Source of the DNA: Bifidobacterium vansinderenii
Lineage (GTDB): Bacteria > Actinomycetota > Actinomycetes > Actinomycetales > Bifidobacteriaceae
Length of the DNA: 45,069 nucleotides
Direction: 5' to 3'
Assembly (NCBI RefSeq): GCF_002234915.1
Contig: NZ_NEWD01000012.1
Span: 1 to 45,069 of the forward strand
The notes under the pieces are model-generated. The model worked only from the letters and a program-made list of their open reading frames with translations. It searched no databases and was not told the DNA's origin. The translations under genes were made by a program, and so were the position numbers. Within the stretch, counting starts at the first letter, position 1, and every line of letters begins with the position of its first letter. This document shows positions 16,133 to 25,800 of this stretch, one piece after another.

Positions 16133-16942
16133 ATGACCGAGAATGATTTGATGGCATCGTTCACTCCATCGCAGATCGGGAATATTCCCCTGTATGAGCA
16201 AGTGGCCTCATTCTTCAAGCAGAAGATCCAGTCAGGTGCGCTGAATCCGGGAGACAGGATTCCCACCGAAACGTCGCTGTCGCAGGATCTCGGCATCAGC
16301 CGCACCACCATTAGGCAGGCCATGGATTCGTTGGTCAATGAAGGATTGATTATCCGACAGCGCAGACGAGGATCATTCGTGGCCAGCCCCAAGATGCGCC
16401 GACCACTCAATTACCTCTACAACTTCACCGAAAACATGCGGGAGCTCGGCGCCACGCCGCAATCCCGCGTACTGGCTTGCACGGTCGACGACGCCCGACC
16501 GGAAATCGCCGAAAAACTGCAGCTGCCCGACACGCAGCGTCGGGTATTCCACCTATGGCGTCTGCGCTGCGCCGACGGCAATCCAATTCTGCTGGAGGAC
16601 ACGTTCGTCCCCTATCACCTGTGTCCAGGCATCGAAGACACCGACTTCTCCACGCATTCGCTGTATCAGACTCTCGCCACCAGCTACTCGCTGAATCTGT
16701 TCCACGCAACGGAGACCATCGAGGCGATCATCATCAACACCAGCGACGCGCAACTGCTGGACTGCAAGAGCCCGGCCCCGGGCTACCGCATTACGCGCAC
16801 GTCGCACCTCGATACCGGACTGGTATTCGAATACACAAAATCGGTGACCAACGCCGAACGCTGCATGTTCCAGATGGAGCTGTACCGCAACCCTGCCGCA
16901 GCAAAGAAATCCACGGCAGTGGAACGCAAAGTGAGCCTGTAG
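16133..16942 (+). CDS. GntR-family regulator with UTRA ligand domain (HutC subfamily)
   Basis: A 269-residue regulator; ATG 16133 follows CAAGGATGGGCC. Residues 18-85 are the GntR winged helix (IPLYEQVASFFKQKIQSGAL-NPGDRIPTETSLSQDLGISRTTIRQAMDSLVNEGLI-RQRRRGSFVA). Residues 95-250 form the UTRA effector domain (ELGATPQSRVL...RVFHLWRLRCADGNPILLEDTFVP...YRITRTSH). In the HutC group this domain usually senses a phosphorylated sugar or a related metabolite. It precedes the YdcF-like gene and GH31 copy 2, and probably controls them through AT-rich sites here and at 17119. Confidence 0.9.
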   Translation: MTENDLMASFTPSQIGNIPLYEQVASFFKQKIQSGALNPGDRIPTETSLSQDLGISRTTIRQAMDSLVNEGLIIRQRRRGSFVASPKMRRPLNYLYNFTENMRELGATPQSRVLACTVDDARPEIAEKLQLPDTQRRVFHLWRLRCADGNPILLEDTFVPYHLCPGIEDTDFSTHSLYQTLATSYSLNLFHATETIEAIIINTSDAQLLDCKSPAPGYRITRTSHLDTGLVFEYTKSVTNAERCMFQMELYRNPAAAKKSTAVERKVSL

Positions 16943-17103
16943 GCGAGTTCGTCCACGCGCAGCTTTCATCATGTAGCCTCCACCACACAATCATCTGGAG
17001 TCGTAGACGACGTCTGTACCCCCAGCGATGCCGCGCCAGGCAATCATTCTGGTCTCGGTAACCCTGATGGAAATCTCAATAACTCTCTCGCGCCGCATTG
17101 CAT

Positions 17104-17138
17104 TTGTTTTATTTGTTTGATACATTTAGTATATATCG
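17104..17138 (+). promoter_or_regulatory. Promoter with overlapping AT-rich candidate operator
   Basis: TTGTTT (17104-17109) and TAGTAT (17127-17132) are 17 bases apart. The sequence GATACATTTAGTATATATC overlaps the -10 and resembles the AT-rich palindrome in front of the GntR gene, which suggests control by that regulator. Confidence 0.45.
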
Positions 17139-17186
17139 TTCAAATTGTTGTTGACTCGAACGTTGCAAAACCCGCAAGGAGGCGTC

Positions 17187-18077
17187 ATGTACTACACCGA
17201 GACCGAAGACACGACTGCGGTACGTCTCGGCGAACTGACCCAGGCGATCAATACGATCAGCGAGTTCTGCGGCCCACGGGACGTGTCGGCGCTGACACAG
17301 ACCGCGGTCAGCACACAATTGGCAACACTCGTGGCACCGACGGGAAACGCCGACCAAGCCGACGTGATGGTGCTGTTCGGCGGCAGTATTCTTCATGGCG
17401 TTGACGTGCTCGCGCAGGGCATCCGCAATGACGTGGCCAAACATTACGCGATCGTCGGCGGAGCAGGCCACACCACGCAGACACTACGCGACGTGGCAGG
17501 CCGCGCATTCCCGAACATCAGCACCGACGGCAAGCCGGAGGCACAGATCTTCGCCGAGTGCCTACGCGAACGACACGGCCTGTCGGCCGATTGGCTGGAA
17601 ACGAAATCGACGAACTGCGGCAACAACATCACGAATCTGCTCGACCTGCTGCGAGACCATCTGCCCGACTGTCGGTCACTGATCCTATGTCAAGACGCCA
17701 CCATGCAGCGACGCATGACCGCGGGACTGCGCAAGTTTGCGCCCGATATGACAACGATTGACTTTGCTGCGTACCGGACACGCGTGACGCCGATCGAGAA
17801 TGAGACCATACAGTTCGGCAACGATCCCGTGGCCATACTTGATCATCTGGTCTACGTCGACGAACCCGAAGGCATGTGGTCGATCGAACGCTATGTAAGT
17901 CTGCTCATGGGCGAGGTGTCGCGCCTCTCCGATGACGAGCACGGATATGGACCGCGCGGCAAGGGGTTCATAACGCATGTGGATATTCCGGATGCGGTCC
18001 GGCAGGCGTCGGCGTTCATCAATGCGGCCCTCGGCGATATGACACGTGCGGCGGAACCGGCATTCGCATCTGCATGA
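17187..18077 (+). CDS. YdcF/SanA-like protein (DUF218 domain)
   Basis: 296 residues from ATG 17187, directly after AAGGAGG; an in-frame upstream start lacks a ribosome site. The DUF218 core is clear: DVMVLFGGSILHGVDVLAQGI, HYAIVGGAGHTTQTLRD, EAQIFAECL, the conserved STNCGNNITNLLDLL (the family's E.S.N(T)xEN region), and SLILCQDATMQRRMTAGLRK. DUF218 proteins have a Rossmann-like fold and are little understood; E. coli YdcF binds S-adenosylmethionine and SanA/ElyC act at the envelope. There is no membrane segment here, so it is probably cytosolic. It is followed after 110 bases by GH31 copy 2, probably in one transcript, which suggests a link to sugar metabolism. Function unknown. Confidence 0.75.
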   Translation: MYYTETEDTTAVRLGELTQAINTISEFCGPRDVSALTQTAVSTQLATLVAPTGNADQADVMVLFGGSILHGVDVLAQGIRNDVAKHYAIVGGAGHTTQTLRDVAGRAFPNISTDGKPEAQIFAECLRERHGLSADWLETKSTNCGNNITNLLDLLRDHLPDCRSLILCQDATMQRRMTAGLRKFAPDMTTIDFAAYRTRVTPIENETIQFGNDPVAILDHLVYVDEPEGMWSIERYVSLLMGEVSRLSDDEHGYGPRGKGFITHVDIPDAVRQASAFINAALGDMTRAAEPAFASA

Positions 18078-18187
18078 CGGGCACCGTTTGAGGTGCATCG
18101 ACGAGAACGAACACCGCTCCGCCGACCGCCGACAACCATCTGCCAGCACAACGTCAAACAACACAATCCAATAGCAAAGGAGCAATC

Positions 18188-20743
18188 ATGGTAGACGCAT
18201 CACTGTTCTCGATCAAGAACCTGCACGGCAAGACAACGATGAATCCGGCGGTCGTACTTGGCGGCGAAGTAGACGGCAAGCACTGGCGCATCGGACTGAT
18301 CACCGAATCGCTCATCCGATTCGAATGGTCCGACTCCGGCAAGTTCGTCGACGATCCCACGCAGACCGCGTTCGTACGCAACTTCCAGGTGGCATACAAC
18401 GAACCGGTCCCTGAATTTACCGTGCTTGAACGTGATGGCTGGCTGGAGATCGACACCCCGCATCTGCATGTCTCGTACGACCAGCAGCCGTTCACCAAGG
18501 AGGGACTGTACGTCACCGTCAAGGGTATGTCGGTGATCGACAACACTTGGCATTACGGCGATGCACAGAGTCGCAACCTCGGCGGCACGGCCCGTACACT
18601 CGACATGGTCAACGGGGCCACACCGCTCGATCCCGGTGTCATCGGCACTGACGGATGGGCCGTGATCGATGACTCGCAGTCGAACCTCATCATCGAATCC
18701 GATGAGGTGAATGGTCATGCCAATCCGTTCGGCACATGGGTCACCCCCAAGCCGGAAGCAACCGAGGATTTCTACTTCTTCGGCTACGGTCACCGCTACC
18801 GCGAGGCCGTGCACGACTTCTACAAGCTCACCGGCCCCACTCCCCTGCTGCCGCGATACACGCTCGGCAACTGGTGGAGCCGCTACCACCGCTACACCGA
18901 GGCCGAGTACATGCAGCTGGTGAAACGGTTCGAGGATGAGGGACTGCCGTTCACCACGGCCGTGATCGACATGGACTGGCATCTGGTGGACGACGTAGAT
19001 CCGAAGTACGGTTCCGGCTGGACCGGCTACACGTGGAACAAGGACTTCTTCCCCGACCCGCAGCGCTTCCTGCACTGGCTGCACGACCACGGCATGAAGA
19101 CCACGCTCAACACACATCCACGCGACGGCATCCGTGAATTCGAGGACTCGTACGAGACCGTGGCCAAGGCGATGGATATCGATCCGAAGACCGGCGAGGC
19201 TGTGCAGTTCGACCTGACCGATCCAAAGTTCATGGCGGCGTACTTCGATCTGGTGCACCATCCGATCGAGGATGAGGGCGTCGACTTCTGGTGGCTGGAC
19301 TGGCAGCAGGGCGGCGTGACCCGTCAGCGCGGACTCGACCCGCTGTGGATGCTGAATTATCTGCATTACCTTGACTCCGGCAGGCAGGACGGCGAGCGCG
19401 CCGGCAACCGTCCGCTCACGTTCTCGCGCTACGCCGGCCCGGGCTCGCACCGCTACCCCGTGGGATTCTCCGGCGACACGATCGTGACGTGGGAGTCCCT
19501 GCGATTCCAGCCGTATTTCACCGCCACGGCGAGCAACATCGGCTACGGCTGGTGGAGCCATGACATCGGCGGCCACATGTTCGGCTACCGTGACGAGGAG
19601 CTGGAGGCGCGCTGGTACCAGCTCGGCGTATTCAGCCCGATCAACCGTCTGCATTCCACCGATTCCACGTTCAATGGCAAGGAACCTTGGAATTTCCATG
19701 CCGAGGTGCGCATGGCCATGACCGATGTGCTGCGACTGCGCCATGCCATGATTCCATACCTGTACACGATGAATCGTCGTGCCGCATTCGACAACGAGCC
19801 CTTGGTACAGCCCATGTATTGGGATGCACCGGAGATCGCGGAGGCATACAACGTGCCGAGCGAGTTCCGCTTTGGCACCGAGCTGTTGGTCTCGCCGATC
19901 GTGCAGCCGGCTGACCGCGACGTGCAGATGGCCAAGGCCGACGTGTGGTTGCCGCAGGGCACGTGGTTCGACTTCTTCACCGGACGTCGATACGACTCGA
20001 CGCCTGCCGAGGGACGGCGAATTGAAGCATGGCGCCAGATCGATCGCATACCGGTATTCGCCAAGGCAGGCGCAATCGTACCGCTGCAGCGCGTTCCCGA
20101 ACACGGTCTGGTCAATGCGGTAAGCAATCCGGATGAACTCGACGTGATCGTATTCCCCGGCGCAAGTGGATCGTTTACATTGTGGGAGGATAACGGCGAT
20201 GTCGAAACGGATGCCCGTTGGGCGAGCACCGCGCTGACGTTGACGTTGAACACCGATTCCGCCGTGTTCAACGTGGCAGGTGTGGATGGAGCCAGCGATG
20301 TCGTTCCGGGACACCGATCGTGGAATCTCGTATTCCGCGGGGTGTCACGCAACGCGATGGGACACGTAGTGGTGAACGTAGGCACAGGCGCCAAGGACGT
20401 GGCGGATACGGTAAGCGTGCGTTACGACCAATCGACGCTGAGCCTGATCGTGCGTGTGGAAAACGTTTCTGTGACCGATGCGATTACGGTGAGATTCACG
20501 AACGCGCTGGAGATCGCCGACAATCCAGTGGCCGATGACGTGTTTGCTGTGCTCAAAGATGCACAGATGCGCTACCTGACCAAGGAGAAGGCCAGCCGTA
20601 TGATTGACCAGCTCGGAGTGAACGCGCTGCCCGCACTAAGCACGCTCGAAGCCGGACCGGATCCGACCGAGCGCTCCTATCCGGAATCCCACATGCCGCA
20701 GTCGGTGATCCAGGCCCTCACCGAGGTGCTGACGAGGGAGTAG
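18188..20743 (+). CDS. GH31 family alpha-glycosidase, copy 2
   Basis: An 851-residue paralogue of the enzyme at 13335, with AAAGGAG in front of ATG 18188. Domain order is the same: N-terminal beta-sandwich, GH31 barrel and C-terminal beta domains. The expected nucleophile is D371 in FWWLDWQQG and the acid/base D430 in FSGDTIVTW. Ten residues of an inter-strand loop (near 400) are missing relative to copy 1, and the distal C-terminal domain is the most diverged part. Long stretches of the barrel and the last 55 bases are almost identical at the DNA level between the copies. It lies downstream of GntR and YdcF, so its control differs from copy 1. Substrate not evident. Confidence 0.9.
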   Translation: MVDASLFSIKNLHGKTTMNPAVVLGGEVDGKHWRIGLITESLIRFEWSDSGKFVDDPTQTAFVRNFQVAYNEPVPEFTVLERDGWLEIDTPHLHVSYDQQPFTKEGLYVTVKGMSVIDNTWHYGDAQSRNLGGTARTLDMVNGATPLDPGVIGTDGWAVIDDSQSNLIIESDEVNGHANPFGTWVTPKPEATEDFYFFGYGHRYREAVHDFYKLTGPTPLLPRYTLGNWWSRYHRYTEAEYMQLVKRFEDEGLPFTTAVIDMDWHLVDDVDPKYGSGWTGYTWNKDFFPDPQRFLHWLHDHGMKTTLNTHPRDGIREFEDSYETVAKAMDIDPKTGEAVQFDLTDPKFMAAYFDLVHHPIEDEGVDFWWLDWQQGGVTRQRGLDPLWMLNYLHYLDSGRQDGERAGNRPLTFSRYAGPGSHRYPVGFSGDTIVTWESLRFQPYFTATASNIGYGWWSHDIGGHMFGYRDEELEARWYQLGVFSPINRLHSTDSTFNGKEPWNFHAEVRMAMTDVLRLRHAMIPYLYTMNRRAAFDNEPLVQPMYWDAPEIAEAYNVPSEFRFGTELLVSPIVQPADRDVQMAKADVWLPQGTWFDFFTGRRYDSTPAEGRRIEAWRQIDRIPVFAKAGAIVPLQRVPEHGLVNAVSNPDELDVIVFPGASGSFTLWEDNGDVETDARWASTALTLTLNTDSAVFNVAGVDGASDVVPGHRSWNLVFRGVSRNAMGHVVVNVGTGAKDVADTVSVRYDQSTLSLIVRVENVSVTDAITVRFTNALEIADNPVADDVFAVLKDAQMRYLTKEKASRMIDQLGVNALPALSTLEAGPDPTERSYPESHMPQSVIQALTEVLTRE

Positions 20744-20759
20744 CGGGCCGACTTCCGGC

Positions 20760-21158
20760 TTCCCCTTGAGGCTGAGCCGTCAAGTAAACCAGTCCGGTGG
20801 ACTGTTTATAGGCGAAGACGAGCCGACAGGCGAGCAGGATTCTCGGCCGCAGGCCGTCCGTTCTTACTGGTGAAGGTGGACGGAAACAGTCCCTCTTCTC
20901 TCCTTCCCCTTGAGGGGAAGGTGGACGGCGTAGCCGGACGGATGAGGTGACTGCGACGAAGTCGCACAATACAACATCGCCGAAGGCGATTCACAACTCT
21001 GCCGGAGTCCGGTATGAGGATTGGAATCGCCTTCGGCGATGTTTTTGTTGCGGCTGACGCCGCTGCCACCTCATCCGTCAGCCGTTGGCTGACACCTTCC
21101 CCTCAAGGGGAAGGGAAGAGAGAAAGGACTGCTTGGCTCTTCCCCTCAAGGGGAAGGA
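20760..21158. repeat. Type C composite palindrome, copy 1, with a module M fragment
   Basis: The core at 20902-21115 has nested inverted arms: TTCCCCTTGAGGGGAAG at both ends, then GATGAGGTG/CACCTCATC, then ACATCGCCGAAGGCGATTC/GAATCGCCTTCGGCGATGT with a T-run on the plus strand. To the left lies a fragment of module M (GAGCCGACAGGCGAGCAGGA, CCGCAGGCCGTCCGTTCTT). It sits between convergent genes and can act as a terminator for GH31 copy 2. Confidence 0.8.
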
Positions 21159-21167
21159 GGGGAAAAG

Positions 21168-22583
21168 CTACTTGGCGGGGCGGAAGAATTCCTGAATCTC
21201 TTCGAGGCGCTTGCCCTTGGTTTCGGGGACCAGGAACCGCACGCCGAGGAAGCCGATGATGTCGAGCACGGCGAAGAACAGGAACATGCCCTGTCCGCCC
21301 CAACTGGCGAACATCATAGGCGTGAACTGGCCGATCAGCCATGCGGTGCCCCAGATGAACACGCCGCACAGGCCGGATGCACGGCCGCGCAGATGCGTGG
21401 GGAATAGTTCGGGAATCATCACCCACGTAACCGGTCCCATGGAGAACGCGAACGCGGCGATGAATCCGCAGGCGAACACCACCACGAGCACGCCGGGCGC
21501 GTCGAACATGAACGTGAGCGCCATCGCCACGGCGAACACGGCCATCAGCGACGTGCCCCACAACATGAGCGGCTTGCGGCCGGCACGGTCGATGAGCACC
21601 ATGCCCACGACGGTGAACACGAGCTCCACGCCGCCCACCATGGTGGAGGCCAGAAACTCCGAGTTGCCGCCGAATCCGGCGTTGCGGAAGATCGTGGGAC
21701 CGTAGAAGGAGATGGTGTTCTGGCCCACCGCCTGATTGAACACGGCCAGGAAGATACCCACCAGCAGCGCCTTGCGCAGACCGGGGCCGAACAGTTCGGC
21801 GAAGCTGCCGCTCTGGTCGAGCTTGATCGACGCCTCGATTGCCTTGGCCTCCTCGCGGGCGCCGGCCGTGCCGTTGATGCGTTCGAGAATGCGGAAGCCC
21901 TGCTCCTCCTTGCCGGACTGCATCAGGAATCGCGGGCTTTCCGGCGCGAACAGCATGAACACGAACAGCACCAGCGCGGGCGCGGCGCCAATGCCCAGCA
22001 CCCAACGCCATCCGGTGCTCACACCCCATTCGTGCGAGCCGGACTGTGCGATGCAGAAGTTGATGATGTTGGTGAGGAAGATGCCGATGATGCACAGAAA
22101 CTGGTACATGGACGACAGTGTGCCGCGCCATTTTGCGGGCGCGCATTCGGTGACGTAGGTGATGGAGATCGACGACGACAGGCCGATTCCCAGACCGCCG
22201 ATGATTCGGGCGGCGATCAGCTGCTCGGGCGACTGGGTGAACGCGGAGAACAGTCCGGCGATGAAGAAGAACAGCGCGCCGAACATCATGACCTTGCGTC
22301 GTCCGATGCGGTCGCTGAGGAAGCCTGAGACGCCGACGCCGACCACGCCGCCGATGAAGATGCTGGAGACGATGAGTCCTTCATGCGCGGGGGTGAGATC
22401 GTAGAGTTCCTGCAGGAATCCGATGGCGCCGGAGATGCTGACGGCGTCGTAGCCGTAGAGCAGGCCGGCCATGCCGGCGCTGAGCGCCAGGATGATGACA
22501 TATTTCATGGAGCCTTGGGCGACGGCCGGCTGGGCGGCCTCCCTGGTCGTGCCGTCTCCGTTGACGGCCTGGGTTGTGGACAT
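21168..22583 (-). CDS. MFS sugar:proton symporter (sugar porter family)
   Basis: 471 residues from ATG 22583, preceded by AAGGA at good spacing. It has twelve predicted membrane segments and the sugar-porter signatures: GYDAVSISGAIGFL in helix 1, DRIGRRKVM in the loop after helix 2, PESPRFL at the end of the N-half, NQAVGQNTISFYGPTIF in helix 7, DRAGRKPLM after helix 8 and PETKGKRLEEI at the C-terminus. Members carry hexoses or pentoses such as glucose, galactose, xylose or arabinose. The exact sugar cannot be read from sequence. It lies downstream of the DUF5107 gene on the same strand, but a strong terminator lies between, so it may have its own promoter in 22584-22740. Confidence 0.9.
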   Translation of the reverse strand: MSTTQAVNGDGTTREAAQPAVAQGSMKYVIILALSAGMAGLLYGYDAVSISGAIGFLQELYDLTPAHEGLIVSSIFIGGVVGVGVSGFLSDRIGRRKVMMFGALFFFIAGLFSAFTQSPEQLIAARIIGGLGIGLSSSISITYVTECAPAKWRGTLSSMYQFLCIIGIFLTNIINFCIAQSGSHEWGVSTGWRWVLGIGAAPALVLFVFMLFAPESPRFLMQSGKEEQGFRILERINGTAGAREEAKAIEASIKLDQSGSFAELFGPGLRKALLVGIFLAVFNQAVGQNTISFYGPTIFRNAGFGGNSEFLASTMVGGVELVFTVVGMVLIDRAGRKPLMLWGTSLMAVFAVAMALTFMFDAPGVLVVVFACGFIAAFAFSMGPVTWVMIPELFPTHLRGRASGLCGVFIWGTAWLIGQFTPMMFASWGGQGMFLFFAVLDIIGFLGVRFLVPETKGKRLEEIQEFFRPAK

Positions 22584-22660
22584 GAGTGGGGTCCTTACTG
22601 TGATGGTTGATGGGGATTGATGGGAGCGGCTGCGTTGCCGCGAGGTGGAGAATACCGGGG

Positions 22661-22721
22661 TTCTCCCTCCTTGGGAGGGAGATGTCACGGCGAACGCCGT
22701 GACAGAGGGAGGGAACACAGG
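22661..22721. repeat. Intergenic palindromic repeat, type B
   Basis: CTCCCTCCTTGGGAGGGAG is followed by a hairpin TGTCACGGCGAACGCCGTGACA and GAGGGAGGGA. It lies upstream of the MFS gene. Confidence 0.75.
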
Positions 22722-22739
22722 GTAGAAGCAAAAAAGACG

Positions 22740-22778
22740 AAAAAGGGGCGTCCTGAAGGGTGAAGGACAGGACGCCCC
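22740..22778 (-). terminator. Terminator of the DUF5107/TPR gene
   Basis: On the minus strand GGGGCGTCCTG and CAGGACGCCCC pair perfectly and are followed by TTTTT. Confidence 0.9.
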
Positions 22779-22799
22779 ATGAATGGGGATGGGTTCGGT

Positions 22800-22838
22800 T
22801 GCCGGTGCGGATGATCGGAATCCGATCCGCACCGGCAA
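22800..22838. repeat. Strong hairpin between stop codon and terminator
   Basis: TGCCGGTGCGGAT pairs with ATCCGCACCGGCA. The middle holds a second palindrome, GATCGGAATCCGATC, so two alternative folds compete. It may protect the 3' end of the message. Confidence 0.5.
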
Positions 22839-22865
22839 CAAGAACCCGGTGCCTGGCGTTGACCG

Positions 22866-25800
22866 TCAGGCGTCGAGCGCGCCGAGCAGGTGCAGCTCGA
22901 AGCGGGCCTTGAGGTTGTCGGGGTTGAGCTCCAGGCTCTTCTCGAACAGCTCACGGGCGCCGGCCTTGTCGTTGAAGAACAGGCGGCTGTAGGCGAGCGC
23001 GCGAACCGTTTCGGCCTTGTGCTCGGTCACGCCGTCGGGCACGAACGACAGGTGCAGCGAGGTGACGATGGGCTTGCGGTCGAGGTCGTTCTTCACGTCC
23101 TCCTCCCACTTGACCACGGAGGCGCTCATGTCCTTGCGGGAGATGATGTTGTCGCCGAGCAGTCGTTCGGCGAGCGCCACGTAGTAGTCGGTTTCCGGTC
23201 CCATGTACGGGCTGTAGTTGCTGTGGATGAAGGGCAGCAGGCGGGATGCGGCCTTGCGGGCCTCGTCCTCGCGGCCGAGCTTCTGCAGCGCGGCGGCCTC
23301 GAACCAGCGGGCGTAGTACAGCTGCTGAGTGTCCCACCAGCCTGCGCGGAAGTTGGCGGGCACGATCTGCGCGTTGCGGTAGCATTCGAGCGCTTCCTCG
23401 ACCTTGCCGTCGCGTTCGAGCAGTCGTCCCTTGCAGCACAGGGCGAAGGTGTACGACTCGGTGAGGTAGGTCTCCTGGCATTCGGCGGCCACGAACTCGT
23501 GGTTCTTGAGCACGTCGAGCGCCTTGTCGAACTCGAACACGTTGCTGTAGGCGTCGGCCACCTCCCAGGCGAGCGTGTCGGAGGGCTTGTCGGGCAGGTT
23601 GGCGAGCAGCCAGTCGAGGCGTTCGCGTCCGTCCACGCCGAGCTTGGCGGCCACGTAGTTGGTCTCGCGCACGAGCGTGTCGTCCTTGGGGTTGACCTCG
23701 CAGGCCTTCTTCATGAGCTCCAGCGCCTCTTCGCGGCGGTCGAACTTGCTGAAGTAGGCGATGGCGAGGTTGCGCCAGCCGATGTAGAAGTCGGGCTTGA
23801 GTTCGGTGACCTTCTTCCACTGGTCGGCCGCGGCCTTGTACTGCAGCTTGTTGTACAGCAGGCAGCCGTACAGGTAGGCGGCGGTGTAGTCGGTCGGGTC
23901 GGCTTCGACTGCGGCCTTGAGCACGGGCAGCTCCTCGAGGCGGTACGGGAACACGTCCACGATCGGGCTGTCGGACACGGCCTTGCGGTTGGACGCGGCG
24001 GCTTCGCTCTTGCCGAGCGAGTCGTAGACGAAGGCGAGCGTGTAGTGGGTCATCGGGGTGGACTGTCCGGCGAGCTTGGCGCCTTCGAGCAGGGCGACGG
24101 CCTCCTCCTTCAGCCCGGCGCGCAGCAGGTCGAACGTGACGTCGAGGATGGTCTGCGCGGGGTTGCTCAGCAGGATCGAGTAGAACTCGCCCAGGTCCTT
24201 GCCGGAGTAGTAGAGGTGCGCGAAGCGTGCCAGATGGTCGAGCTGGTCGCGGGCGATGATGCCTTCGAGCTCCGCCAGACCGGTCTCACGGTCGCCGAGC
24301 TTGATCTCCGCGATGGCCTTGTAGGCACCGCAGACGGCGTGGTCGGCTTCCTTCTTGAGCGCCTGCTCGGCGTGCTCCTTCATCTTGGCCCAGTCGCCGC
24401 GCTGTCCGTCGATGCCGGCGATGAAGGTCATGGCCGGGGAGATGACGTTGTTGCTCCATGCGGCCTTGAAGAAGGTCTCGTAGGCGGCGTCCACCTGACC
24501 CTTGCCGTACTCGCACAGCGCCTTGAGGTAGCTGTAGGTGCCGTCGTACGGGTTGTGGTTGAACCTGTTGAGCACCTTGTCGGCACGGTCGAGGTACTGC
24601 AGCGCCTCGTCGTACAGGGCGTTGTTGTAGCGGTCCTCGGCCATGGCGAGCAGGGACGGCAGGTGCTCGGGGTCGCGTTCGAGAGCCACCAGATAGTAGT
24701 CGCGACCCTTGAACGACGGGTCACGGTACTGGTCGATGTGCTCGCCGGCCACGTAGATCTCCTGCGCGGTGGTGAGCTCGTGCGGGGTGGGGATGCCGGG
24801 GTTGTCCTCGGGGATGCGCAGCACGTCGGGCTTGTCCTCGGTGTAGTCCATGAGCACGGTGCCGTCGGCGGCGGTCAGGCGCAGCGTGTAGACGTCGGCC
24901 GGCAGCGCCACGTCGAACTCGCGGTAGTCGCCGGGGTCGAGCGTGATGGTCTCGCGCAGCACCGTGTTCTCACCGTCGGACACTTCCAGCACGGCGTCGG
25001 CCACGCTCTTGGTGACGGCGATGCGCACTTCGCTGTTGGCCTTGTCGAGGTTGACCACGCCGTGGATGTTGGCGAAGGTCGGGGCCTTGGTGCCGTGGAT
25101 CGGGTACCAGAACTGCGACCAGGTCTTCACCTCGTAGGGGGCGATGTACGTGAAGTCGGGCTGGTCGTCGGAGTAGGCGCCGGCCATGAGCTCGGCGTGC
25201 TCGCCGTCGTTGTCGGTCAGGTTGGCGTTCCACGCGTCGCCGAGGTCCTCGAGTGCCCACATGAACTGCTTCTTGCCAGGCACCACGTGGTGGTCGGCCA
25301 CGTGCACGGTGCCGCAGTCGCGGTCGTGGTCGTAGCCGCCGAAGAAGTCGTACTTCGACGGGGCGGCGAAGTAGGAGTTGCCCTTCAGCGTGTTCTTGTG
25401 GATGCTGATGTCGGTTTCCTCTTCGTGGTTCTCCACCGCGTACCAGCCCTTGGTGATCGGGAAGGTGGCGTGGTGGCGGTCGTAGTGGTGGTGCACGTAG
25501 CCGACGTCCTGCGGGAAGAACAGCTGGTAGTTGGCATTGACGTGGATGCCGGCGTTCTCGTACCAGAGGAACGGATGCTTGACGGGCGTGCGGTTGTCGA
25601 TCTTCACCACGGTCTCGTAGTAGGAGACGTCCGGGCGAAGCTTGACGCCCCACGTGCCCTTGAGACGGTACTGGCCCGGCGAGGGCGCGGCCTCGGAGCA
25701 CCAGACGATCACGGTGCCGTCATCGAGCTTTTCGATGCTGTAGTCGACGGGCATCCACGTGCCGGGACGGTGATGGAACGGGAAGTTGAACTCCATGCCA

